Program-made: the position numbers and the translations under genes | Notes under the pieces: model-generated | Told to the model about the DNA's origin: nothing | Databases searched by the model: none | What the model saw: the letters and a program-made list of their open reading frames with translations, nothing else | NCBI GenBank assembly: GCA_036824265.1 | Contig: DAITAL010000068.1 | Span: 1-6,499, forward strand | DNA length: 6,499 nt | Reading direction: 5' to 3' | Source: JAAYZB01 sp937958685 | GTDB lineage: Bacteria; Bacillota_I; Bacilli_A; Izemoplasmatales; Hujiaoplasmataceae | In this document: piece after piece, positions 1-6,499 of the stretch | Numbering within the stretch: the stretch's first letter is position 1 | How the letters are laid out: each line of letters starts with the position of its first letter

Positions 1-556
1 CGGTGAAGTGAAACCCGGCCGTCGGAGCGGCCGCGCTTCCCGGGGTGCGCGAGTATACGGTCTGGTATTGTTCCTTGTCAGTTAGTTTCTCGCGAATATA
101 GGGAGGCAACGGCATCTCTCCCAATCTGTCCAACAGGGCAAGAAATACTCCCTGATAGGTCATCCTGAGCTGTCTGATGCCTTCATCGCCTTCGTAAAGA
201 CAGCGGGCTCTAAGCAATCCGTCACCGAAACTGATCGTCGTACCTCGTCTGACCCGACGGGCTGGTTTGACCAAAACTTCCCAGACGTCGTCTTCGAGTT
301 GCTCCAAGAGCAGGACCTCGATGGCGGCTCCGGTTTCCTCCTTGACGCCCAACAGGCGTGCCGGGATGACCCGGGTGTCATTGAAAACAAGGACATCGTC
401 GCTGCGAAGATGGGAAAGCAGGTTGCCAAAGTGATCGTGTTGAGTGGCATACGAACTACGATCCACCAGCATCAGTCGCGATGCTGAGCGGTTTGCCAAA
501 GGCGTCTGCGCGATAAGCTCCTCTGGAAGAACGTAATCAAAATCACTGGTTCTCAT
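1..556 (-). CDS. queA: S-adenosylmethionine:tRNA ribosyltransferase-isomerase, N-terminal part (3' end cut by window edge)
   Basis: QueA transfers and isomerises the ribosyl moiety of S-adenosylmethionine onto 7-aminomethyl-7-deazaguanine in the wobble position of tRNAs (Tyr, His, Asn, Asp), giving epoxyqueuosine. It is cytoplasmic. Reading leftwards from 556 the frame is open for 185 codons to the edge, about half of the usual 340-350 residues. Family motifs appear in order: LPEELIAQTPL (residues 10-20), VLVFNDTRVIPARLLG (55-70), WEVLVKPARR (92-101), MPLPPYI (148-154), YQTVYS (164-169) and GSAAAPTAGFHFT (173-185). The last usually has Leu where this protein has Phe182. The ATG overlaps the ruvB stop by one base (TGATG), and GGGGAG lies 9 nt upstream inside ruvB, so the start is well supported and translation is probably coupled. 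No frameshift is seen. The identification is secure; the C-terminal half is not visible. Confidence 0.95.
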   Translation of the reverse strand, partial: MRTSDFDYVLPEELIAQTPLANRSASRLMLVDRSSYATQHDHFGNLLSHLRSDDVLVFNDTRVIPARLLGVKEETGAAIEVLLLEQLEDDVWEVLVKPARRVRRGTTISFGDGLLRARCLYEGDEGIRQLRMTYQGVFLALLDRLGEMPLPPYIREKLTDKEQYQTVYSRTPGSAAAPTAGFHFT

Positions 557-1560
557 CAAAAGAGGCTCCCCTGGTAGGCTTTCCGCAAGTGTTTGTACGC
601 CGTTTCCGTGGCGACTCTGCCACGCGGTGTTCGCGAAAGGTAACCTTGTTGGATCAGATAGGGCTCATAGACATCCTCGAGGGTCTGGGGATCCTCGCTG
701 ATCGATGTGGCGATCGTTTCCAAACCTACGGGTCCACCACGATATTTGTCGATGATTGTGCCAAGATACTCGCGATCTTTACGATCAAGACCGCACTCGT
801 CGATCTTCAGTTTGTCCAACGCCAGTCTCGTGATCTCCAGCGTGATCGTCCCGTCCCCGAGGATGTCGGCGTAATCCCTGACCCGGCGAAAAAGGCGGTT
901 GACGATTCTCGGTGTGCCCCGGCTGCGCTTGGCCAGTTCCGTTACTGCCAACGGGTCGATTTCACATTCATAAATCCGTGAGGTTCGTTTGCAGATTGTC
1001 TCAAGATCGGCGGTTTCATAGAAATCGAGACGATGGACGATGCCAAACCGCTCCCGCAACGGGCCGGAAAGATCACCGAAACGTGTTGTGGCGCCAATCA
1101 AGGTAAATGGCGGCAAATCGACCCGGATCGATTTTGCGCCCGTGTCTTTGCCAACGACGATGTCGATCGTGAAATCCTCCATGGACGAATAGAGAATCTC
1201 CTCGACGATCCGCGGTATTCGATGGATTTCATCGATGAAAAGCACGTCTCCTGGCTCAAGAGAAGTCAGAATCGCCGCCAGATCACCGGTGCGTTCGATT
1301 GTCGGACCGCTGCAGATCTTGATAGCCACGCCCAGTTCATGGGCAATAACGGAAGCCAAGGTGGTTTTTCCCAATCCAGGCGGGCCGTATAACAAAACAT
1401 GATCCAGGGATTCTTCCCGTTTCGTTGCCGCTTGGACGGCGATGATGATCATATCCTTGACGTTGTTCTGGCCGATGTATTCGGTAAAAGTCTGTGGCCG
1501 TAAAGTGATTTCGATCTCGTCGTCAACCAGGAGATTGTTTGCCACCACGCGTCTATCCAT
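556..1560 (-). CDS. ruvB: Holliday junction branch migration DNA helicase RuvB
   Basis: RuvB is the AAA+ hexameric motor that, with RuvA, drives branch migration of Holliday junctions in recombinational repair. The 334 residues match the normal family length. Visible parts: the family N-terminus with LRPQTFTEYIGQ (20-31); Walker A GPPGLGKTT (59-67); Walker B VLFIDEIH (106-113); sensor 1 GATTR (156-160); the arginine-finger segment GPLRERFG (166-173); sensor 2 RGTPRIVNRL (214-223); and a C-terminal winged-helix domain (about 256-334) with GGPVGLET (275-282), EDVYEPYLIQ (295-304) and TPRGRVAT (311-318). No key residue is missing. The start is set by GAGGTG 8 nt before the ATG. It is first in a leftward operon with queA. 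ruvA, usually immediately upstream, is absent here; the upstream neighbour is a divergent coiled-coil gene. No LexA-type box was found in front of it. Confidence 0.98.
   Translation of the reverse strand: MDRRVVANNLLVDDEIEITLRPQTFTEYIGQNNVKDMIIIAVQAATKREESLDHVLLYGPPGLGKTTLASVIAHELGVAIKICSGPTIERTGDLAAILTSLEPGDVLFIDEIHRIPRIVEEILYSSMEDFTIDIVVGKDTGAKSIRVDLPPFTLIGATTRFGDLSGPLRERFGIVHRLDFYETADLETICKRTSRIYECEIDPLAVTELAKRSRGTPRIVNRLFRRVRDYADILGDGTITLEITRLALDKLKIDECGLDRKDREYLGTIIDKYRGGPVGLETIATSISEDPQTLEDVYEPYLIQQGYLSRTPRGRVATETAYKHLRKAYQGSLF
566..571 (-). promoter_or_regulatory. Ribosome binding site of queA, inside the end of ruvB
   Basis: GGGGAG on the minus strand sits 9 nt before the queA ATG, within the last codons of ruvB. 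It supports the start that overlaps the ruvB stop. Confidence 0.65.
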
Positions 1561-1568
1561 ATTCTTAA

Positions 1569-1574
1569 CACCTC
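1569..1574 (-). promoter_or_regulatory. Ribosome binding site of ruvB
   Basis: GAGGTG lies 8 nt before the ATG at 1560 and matches the 16S rRNA anti-Shine-Dalgarno core. It fixes the ruvB start at MDRRVV. Confidence 0.8.
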
Positions 1575-1580
1575 GTCAAT

Positions 1581-1589
1581 ATTATAGCA
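1581..1589 (-). promoter_or_regulatory. Extended -10 promoter element for ruvB-queA
   Basis: On the minus strand the sequence reads TGCTATAAT, a TGn-extended perfect -10 hexamer. The hexamer at the optimal -35 distance (ACGCAA) is poor, as is common for extended -10 promoters. The predicted start of transcription is near 1574, at the first base of the ribosome binding site, which would leave a leader of only about 14 nt. A second TATAAT on this strand at 1657-1652 could give a longer leader but also lacks a good -35. Confidence 0.5.
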
Positions 1590-1630
1590 AATAAACCGGG
1601 ATTTTGCGTTGATATATTTGTTCCGCTTGG

Positions 1631-1659
1631 TTGAAATTACAATGATACTATATTATAAT
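1631..1659 (+). promoter_or_regulatory. Housekeeping (sigma-A/sigma-70 type) promoter for the coiled-coil operon
   Basis: TTGAAA at 1631-1636 serves as the -35 element and TATAAT at 1654-1659 as the -10 element, separated by exactly 17 bp. That is five of six consensus bases at -35, a perfect -10 and the optimal spacing. Transcription would start near 1666, giving a leader of about 25 nt that contains the ribosome binding site. This suggests sizeable constitutive expression of the downstream genes (inference). Confidence 0.8.
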
Positions 1660-1677
1660 TAAAACAGGTCGAGTGGC

Positions 1678-1686
1678 GGGGGGTGA
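1678..1686 (+). promoter_or_regulatory. Ribosome binding site of the 1152-residue coiled-coil gene
   Basis: GGGGGGTGA matches the extended anti-Shine-Dalgarno complement (AGGAGGTGA) at all but two positions and ends 4 nt before the ATG at 1691. It supports the chosen start strongly. Confidence 0.8.
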
Positions 1687-1690
1687 TTAA

Positions 1691-4600
1691 ATGGCAAAAA
1701 ATAGCGATATCATATCATATTACCTGAAACACTTCCCTCGAATCAAAAGCGAATTCCTGAACGCCAAAGATTCGTTTGCGAAAGACTCGCAGGTCCTGTC
1801 GCAAGAGTACGAACAAGAAGTCCGAGGCATCCTCGCAAACTATGAGAATTTCGAAAACAACCAGGCTGTCGAGTACAGCCAACTCGAGGCCGATTACCAA
1901 CAAGCGGTCGCTTTTATCACGGAAGAATACCAAGACACTTTCGTCAAACTCGATCGGGAACTCCTTAACCATGAGGCAGAAACCAATCTCCTGATCCAAA
2001 AGGAGAATGACGAGTTCGCCGCCATCATGAACCAAATCGACAGTCTCAAACATCAGGCATATGACAGATATCTTGAGATGACTGCCGCCGTCAGCGCCAA
2101 GATCGACCACGAAATGCAGGTCCACACCGATTTCATCGCCAGCGAGGACGGACAATACAAGGATACGCAAAAGGAATACCAGCGGATCAACGCCGAACAG
2201 GCGAATCGTTTGCTCTGGACGATCGAACAATCGAAAAATGCGCTTGAAGCCCTCGCCAAAGATCTCAATGCAACATCCCGGGAAGAAGTCGCTTATCTTA
2301 ACGAATCAGTATTGAAGACCATCGAGTCGCTACGCGATACCAAAAACCGGATTACAGTTCTCTTCAAGACCTCTACTGATTTGTTTTCCAAGCAAAAGGA
2401 CAAAATCCAGCGGCTTGACAATGAGAAACAGAAGCCACACTCCCAACTCAACCAGACGATCATCAGGCAATATGTCAAGCAAATACGCGACGTCAACCAT
2501 AAAAAAACCGTTTTTGAGCAGATGATCCGCAGTGAACTCAAGGAGTCGCTCGCCATTTTGGGTAAGCGGATCATCGCATTTGACGAGGCAAAAAACAAAG
2601 TGGAGGCCGAGAAAGCGATCCTCCAGTACGAAATCGTGCAGAAAAAGGCCGACCATCTGCTCCATAAAAACCAGGCGATGGCCGATCTTTTGATTTCCAA
2701 ATATCAAAACGAGATCAAGAAGATCAAGATCGACTCCTTCAAACGTGTCGAGGAGATCAAACTCGCCTATTTCATGCCGGCGGCTTTTTTCCAAAACAGC
2801 ATCAACCTCTATAGCAACTTTGCCTTCTATACCCGGGAATCGCTTGAGGAACTCGACGGGATTCTCACAAGGTTGATCACCTTTAACCAGCGCTTGGCTG
2901 ACACCAAAACCGATTATATCGGCGCGAGCGCCAAGACGGTCGAAGATTATAAGTTGACCGTGATGGTCCATGTCAACGATATTACCGCGAAACTGACCGA
3001 TTTGATATCCAAAATCGATTCTTTGAGCAAGGAGATCATCACCCTGGAATCGAAGAACCAGTTGGAAATCGCTGAGATCAGGAAAAAAATGGAAAGTGTC
3101 GACATCACCGGTGATTACCACAAGTACATCGCCGGACTCGAAAATGACGAATACCTGACCTGCTATCAGCATGACATCAACATGCAACGTCTGCGTTCGG
3201 AGCGCTCATACAGCGAAGCGCTTCTATTGGTCGAGAAGTCCGTCACCGCAATCAACAAGGAAAAAGCGATCGTCAAGGCTTCCATCAAGCATCTGCAGTC
3301 ACTGACCGCGGCCGAAAAGCAGATCCGCGACCTGGCATTCGACAAACAGCTCGCGCTCTTCCATGCCGCTAACGCCCACGAGAAAGACACCATCGCCGAT
3401 TGCCAGACACAAGAACTGGCCGAATGGAAATACCATTTTTCCCGGGCAAATCACCTGCTCGCCCGTGGTTACGACGACATGCGGACAAAGCATCTTGAGG
3501 AAAAACAATCCGGGTCGGAAACCGTCGTCGAATTTGTGCATAAGGCACAAGTCCTGATCGACCAGAACGAACTTGAGTTCTCAACGCTTGCCAACCGCTT
3601 GCAGAACAAGGATGAAATTCGGGTCTACTCCGGTTTTCTGGCAGACAATCGCACCAAATTGATTCAAGAAATCACCCGGCAGACAGCGGAAAAAACCTTG
3701 AAAAGCGATCAGGCCATCAAACTGTACAACCGGCATTTCTTTGACACTCTTCAAAGTATCACCACCTTGTTCGACAGCCACATTTACCATGTCAAATGGC
3801 TGTTGGTCCATCTCGATGCCAGCACCGCCCCCTCCCAGGCAATCATTCTTTTACAAAATCGCGGTTTTCTCCTCAAGGCGTGTTCTAGTATCGAAAAAGC
3901 GTTTGTCCTCGCGGATAATTCACTGGTCGGACTTCATCTCCAAAAGAATCCCGGCAGTATCGGCGACAAGCAAGCCGACTATTTCTCCCGCTATGTCATC
4001 TTGGCGGACACCGTGATGAGAAAGCTTGAAAAGGCCGGGTCCTCTTCAAAAAAGCAGCACGCGTTGCTTGAGGGTTTCTATGTCAGATCACTGCTCCTCC
4101 TCAACAAGATGCAGCATGACTTGCGTCTGTTCGTCCATGAGGCGGAAATCAGCATCATCGAAAAGGATGTCTTGCTGATCGAGCGAATTCAGAGCAGGAC
4201 CGACAGACTCATTGCGTTTGTCAACCGCGAGTTCGACCGAATGGTCAAACGGGCACATCGGACCGAGAATCGGCGGATGACACAAACCAGACAAGAAGCC
4301 AGACGCGTGGAAAAGCTGAATCGTGTGCTTAAGGACAAGGTCAAGAGCGTCAACAACGCCTACTTGCGGCAAACCCGTAACGATGAGGCCAAACTGGCTT
4401 TCGTGAAGCGTGAACTTGACATACTGATCCGCGAGAATGAACGAATCCTCGAAGCACATCTGAAACAGGAGAACACGCGCTTCGAGGCCGAGCGCAAGGC
4501 GCTTGAGAAACGCTATGCGGAATTCATCCGGGTCTACGAGAGCCTCAAGGCCTTTTCGGAGGCCGCTTACGCCAAAGAGGCCGCCTTCATCGACACGATT

Positions 4601-5149
4601 GCCGCCCAAAGGCTCCGCAATTTTGACGAGTCACTGGTCGCTTTGGAGAAGAAAGTCATCTCGTTGCCGGCTGATTCCATGTCGCTTGTCAAGCAACTGG
4701 AAGACGACAAACTTGCGCTTGTGGCAAAACGCAGGCAATTGCTGCAAGACCAAATGGCAGCGATCGAAGGACAAAAGTTCACGTCGAGACCAAAGTATCT
4801 GGAGGATATCGAGTCAGTCAAGAATCGCCTTCCTCAGGATTATCTTGCTTTGTATAAGCGCGTCCAGGCCGCAGAAACTGACTTTCTGGCCCATTTTCAT
4901 GATACGGAAACCACCATGTCGGCTGATTTCACCAAATTTCTCAAGGATCAGGTCAAATTCAACGATATCATCAACAGAGACAATGTCCCCCTGATTCCCT
5001 TGGAAAGCCTGTTGGCGTTCCAAGAAAGCATCTACACCAAGACCGATCAGGTTTTCCGAGAAACAATTGAGAAGACCGAGATGACAAAACAGCAGATCAC
5101 CAGCGAAGAAAACCGGATGAAAGCCAAGGAAAAACGCATCATCGGCTAG
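1691..5149 (+). CDS. Very large cytoplasmic coiled-coil protein of unknown function (1152 aa)
   Basis: I do not recognise this family. The protein is dominated by E, K, L, A, Q, R and D. It has only ten prolines, three Trp (176, 579, 703) and three Cys (491, 571, 731). Proline-free stretches cover residues 16-248, 250-362, 364-713 and 755-992, which implies long continuous helices. Clean heptad core spacing is readable at F109-I112-I116-L119-A123, at L902-V905-L909-L912 and at L938-Y942-F945-Y949-L952. Two segments look less coiled: 358-380 (aromatic, MPAAFF) and about 700-800 (hydrophobic, with Gly and Pro), possibly hinges or small helical domains. Residues 850-896 are strongly basic. There is no signal peptide, membrane helix, Walker A or B, or enzyme motif, so it is not an SMC or Rad50 ATPase. 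The start has a strong promoter and ribosome site; the next coiled-coil gene follows 16 bp downstream. A filament-forming or scaffolding role is inference only. Confidence 0.9.
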   Translation: MAKNSDIISYYLKHFPRIKSEFLNAKDSFAKDSQVLSQEYEQEVRGILANYENFENNQAVEYSQLEADYQQAVAFITEEYQDTFVKLDRELLNHEAETNLLIQKENDEFAAIMNQIDSLKHQAYDRYLEMTAAVSAKIDHEMQVHTDFIASEDGQYKDTQKEYQRINAEQANRLLWTIEQSKNALEALAKDLNATSREEVAYLNESVLKTIESLRDTKNRITVLFKTSTDLFSKQKDKIQRLDNEKQKPHSQLNQTIIRQYVKQIRDVNHKKTVFEQMIRSELKESLAILGKRIIAFDEAKNKVEAEKAILQYEIVQKKADHLLHKNQAMADLLISKYQNEIKKIKIDSFKRVEEIKLAYFMPAAFFQNSINLYSNFAFYTRESLEELDGILTRLITFNQRLADTKTDYIGASAKTVEDYKLTVMVHVNDITAKLTDLISKIDSLSKEIITLESKNQLEIAEIRKKMESVDITGDYHKYIAGLENDEYLTCYQHDINMQRLRSERSYSEALLLVEKSVTAINKEKAIVKASIKHLQSLTAAEKQIRDLAFDKQLALFHAANAHEKDTIADCQTQELAEWKYHFSRANHLLARGYDDMRTKHLEEKQSGSETVVEFVHKAQVLIDQNELEFSTLANRLQNKDEIRVYSGFLADNRTKLIQEITRQTAEKTLKSDQAIKLYNRHFFDTLQSITTLFDSHIYHVKWLLVHLDASTAPSQAIILLQNRGFLLKACSSIEKAFVLADNSLVGLHLQKNPGSIGDKQADYFSRYVILADTVMRKLEKAGSSSKKQHALLEGFYVRSLLLLNKMQHDLRLFVHEAEISIIEKDVLLIERIQSRTDRLIAFVNREFDRMVKRAHRTENRRMTQTRQEARRVEKLNRVLKDKVKSVNNAYLRQTRNDEAKLAFVKRELDILIRENERILEAHLKQENTRFEAERKALEKRYAEFIRVYESLKAFSEAAYAKEAAFIDTIAAQRLRNFDESLVALEKKVISLPADSMSLVKQLEDDKLALVAKRRQLLQDQMAAIEGQKFTSRPKYLEDIESVKNRLPQDYLALYKRVQAAETDFLAHFHDTETTMSADFTKFLKDQVKFNDIINRDNVPLIPLESLLAFQESIYTKTDQVFRETIEKTEMTKQQITSEENRMKAKEKRIIG

Positions 5150-5155
5150 CCCGCC

Positions 5156-5162
5156 GGGAGGA
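5156..5162 (+). promoter_or_regulatory. Ribosome binding site of the second coiled-coil gene
   Basis: GGGAGGA lies in the 16-bp gap after the previous stop codon. Its GGAGG core ends 4 nt before the ATG at 5166, a slightly short spacing. It decides the start, since the next in-frame ATG is 29 codons further on without such a site. Confidence 0.75.
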
Positions 5163-5165
5163 CAT

Positions 5166-6499
5166 ATGGCTGAAGCCAAGGATAAGTTACAGAAAGACTA
5201 CACCAACAAGCAAACATATCTTGAGAAAACCTCGCAGGCCTTCCGGACCGAAATGGCCCTTTTTGAACGTTTCTTTGCCGCCATCAACAAGCACGCCAAG
5301 ACCCACAGGCAGATAACTCTGAACAATCTTGAGGAAGTCGAGACCCGCTTGGCCGATCTCAAAGCCCAGGCCGCCAACCTCAAAGACGCCATCTTCTTCC
5401 ATGAGGAAACCGTGATCGTCGACCGGCAGCAGATCATCGCCCAAACCGAAGCCAAGGTCCACGATGACAATTACCTGCTGCTTGATTACGACAGGGCTCA
5501 CGCCGACGAACTCATCGACACGCTTGATTACCTTAACAAGGCCCTGATCAAGGTCAAATTCGACTTTTTTGAGACATTCCAAAAGACCTATCTCGACGTC
5601 ATCATTCAAAATGAGGACTATTTCAACTACATCGAGACCAAATCCATGGAATTCCAAGAGAGCCTGGCGCGCCACCAGGATCAGGTGAGCGGCATCTTCC
5701 TGGCCTTGAACGAGGAAATCACCCATATGGATGACGGCATCACGGACATCATCAAGAAAAAGAACGAGACGATTGGTCGGATCGAAGCTTTTTACAACAA
5801 AGAAATGAAGTTCTTCCTCGACAACCAGCTGATGTTTTCGCCCGCAAGCGACCCGACCTCGATCGACATCCAAGCGTTGCTATCCGACAAGATCGTGCAG
5901 TTCAACACCTTCCGCAAGCATCTTGAAAGCCAAAACGTGGCGATGATCGAGCATCTTCGCCGCAAGTATGCCTACGTGAATGCGGAATTGACGCGCCAAT
6001 TGCTCGCGACCAGATCCCGGGAATTGCTTGGCGTTGATGATTTCTTCACCGATCCCGCCTGCAATCTCAAACGTTTGCAGGAAACGCTGCTCGAAGCCGA
6101 GACCACCGGCGACAAACGGCTGGCCGCCCGGTTGGCCCGGGCTTGTCGGATTTTGGCCAAACATGAAGCGCTTGCCAAGGAAGCCAAAGCCGAGGCCGGC
6201 CAGCTGCTACGGAGTTATCGCCGGTTCTCCAACCGGATGCTGACGGAATACATCTGTGAATCAGCGCGGACGATCAGCGATCTCGAACGGACGTTGAATT
6301 TGTTTCAGCGGTTGCTGGAATACGACACGTTTCTGGCTCAAGCCATCGGTGACGATTCCTCGAAAATCATCAAGGCCGAGCTTGACCATCTCGCCATCCT
6401 GGCGATGAACAAGGAACTCCGCATCAACATCGACTTTGACATCAACAGTGCGAATATCAAGACAAAGATCAACGAGGTCGAAAACAAACTCATCTACCA
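5166..6499 (+). CDS. Second coiled-coil protein of unknown function, N-terminal part (3' end cut by window edge)
   Basis: The frame from ATG 5166 (MAEAKDKLQK) is open for 444 codons to the right edge with no stop, so the true length is unknown. I do not recognise the family. The protein resembles its upstream neighbour in style: rich in E, K, L, A and D, with only three prolines (226, 230, 297) and none in the first 225 residues. A textbook heptad run is L55-V58-L62-L65-A69-L72-I76. Residues 100-220 are helical-looking and rich in Phe and Tyr (for example FDFFETFQK, 132-140). Residues 224-232 (SPASDPTSI, starting at S225) and 294-300 (FTDPACN) look like breaks between helical blocks. No signal peptide, membrane helix or nucleotide-binding motif is visible. 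With a 16-bp gap, its own ribosome site and no terminator in between, it is almost certainly cotranscribed with the 1152-residue gene. Joint function, perhaps co-assembly, is inference. Confidence 0.88.
   Translation, partial: MAEAKDKLQKDYTNKQTYLEKTSQAFRTEMALFERFFAAINKHAKTHRQITLNNLEEVETRLADLKAQAANLKDAIFFHEETVIVDRQQIIAQTEAKVHDDNYLLLDYDRAHADELIDTLDYLNKALIKVKFDFFETFQKTYLDVIIQNEDYFNYIETKSMEFQESLARHQDQVSGIFLALNEEITHMDDGITDIIKKKNETIGRIEAFYNKEMKFFLDNQLMFSPASDPTSIDIQALLSDKIVQFNTFRKHLESQNVAMIEHLRRKYAYVNAELTRQLLATRSRELLGVDDFFTDPACNLKRLQETLLEAETTGDKRLAARLARACRILAKHEALAKEAKAEAGQLLRSYRRFSNRMLTEYICESARTISDLERTLNLFQRLLEYDTFLAQAIGDDSSKIIKAELDHLAILAMNKELRINIDFDINSANIKTKINEVENKLIY

Larger units (their letters stand above)
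1561..1690. promoter_or_regulatory. Divergent AT-rich intergenic control region
   Basis: This 130-bp gap separates the leftward ruvB-queA operon from the rightward coiled-coil operon and is clearly richer in A and T than the genes on either side. It contains the two promoters listed separately and the ribosome binding sites for both first genes. A self-complementary octamer ATTATAAT at 1652-1659 contains a TATAAT on both strands. I see no hairpin with a T-run, no riboswitch-like structure and no clear inverted-repeat operator. Confidence 0.75.

Noticed and set aside
160..450. 96-codon minus-strand frame within queA
   Set aside because: It is an out-of-frame reading of queA, whose conserved motifs all lie in the other frame.
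589..981. Plus-strand open frames opposite ruvB (also 912-1106 and 1033-1392)
   Set aside because: RuvB is unmistakable on the other strand; these are antisense frames without family features.
1561..1690. SOS (LexA/DinR) operator in front of ruvB
   Set aside because: Only an isolated GTTC half-site (1620-1623) was found, with no GAAC at the required distance.
2330..3187. 285-codon open frame on the minus strand inside the large coiled-coil gene
   Set aside because: It is antisense to a clearly coding frame with a strong promoter and ribosome site. Its product is rich in D, F, V and L, as expected from the reverse complement of E/K/I-rich codons, and no ribosome site or known motif was seen.
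1691..5149. SMC, Rad50 or MukB-type ATPase
   Set aside because: The length and coiled-coil content resemble SMC proteins, but there is no N-terminal Walker A, no C-terminal signature motif or Walker B, and no recognisable hinge domain.
5150..5158. Small GC-rich inverted repeat (CCCGCCGGG) between the coiled-coil genes, considered as a terminator
   Set aside because: It can form only a stem of about 3-4 bp with a tiny loop, has no T-run, and overlaps the ribosome binding site of the next gene.
5187..5873. 228-codon open frame on the minus strand inside the second coiled-coil gene
   Set aside because: It is the antisense shadow of the plus-strand frame, with the same composition artefact and no supporting start signal. 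The smaller minus-strand frame at 4088-4609 is rejected for the same reason.

Overview
The window looks like a chromosomal segment from a bacterium with the standard genetic code. RuvB ends on TGA at the family's usual C-terminus, and no in-frame TGA is read through in any of the four genes, which argues against a mycoplasma-type code. Strong GGAGG-type ribosome binding sites, sigma-A/sigma-70-like promoters (TATAAT) and the ruvB-queA gene order fit Bacillota or Mycoplasmatota-like lineages with standard code. Base composition is balanced (roughly half GC by eye). This taxonomic placement is a low-confidence inference from gene order and motifs.

Left part, minus strand (1-1560): an operon reading leftwards, ruvB followed by queA. 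The two genes overlap by one base (TGATG). ruvB encodes the Holliday-junction branch-migration motor. queA encodes the enzyme that adds the ribosyl-derived ring during queuosine synthesis on tRNA, and it runs off the left edge. ruvA, the usual partner just upstream of ruvB, is not present.

Middle (1561-1690): a 130-bp AT-rich divergent control region. On the + strand it holds a near-consensus promoter (TTGAAA, 17-bp spacer, TATAAT). On the - strand it holds an extended -10 element (TGCTATAAT) in front of ruvB.

Right part, plus strand (1691-6499): two consecutive genes 16 bp apart. The first encodes a 1152-residue protein and the second a protein of at least 444 residues that runs off the right edge. 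Both are very rich in Glu, Lys, Leu, Ala and Gln and nearly free of proline over hundreds of residues. Both show clear heptad runs, and neither has a visible signal peptide, membrane segment, P-loop or other catalytic motif. I do not recognise either family. They look like cytoplasmic, rod-like coiled-coil proteins expressed together, possibly a structural or scaffolding pair. This is the part of the window most likely to be undescribed. No RNA genes, mobile elements, CRISPR arrays or long DNA repeats were seen.
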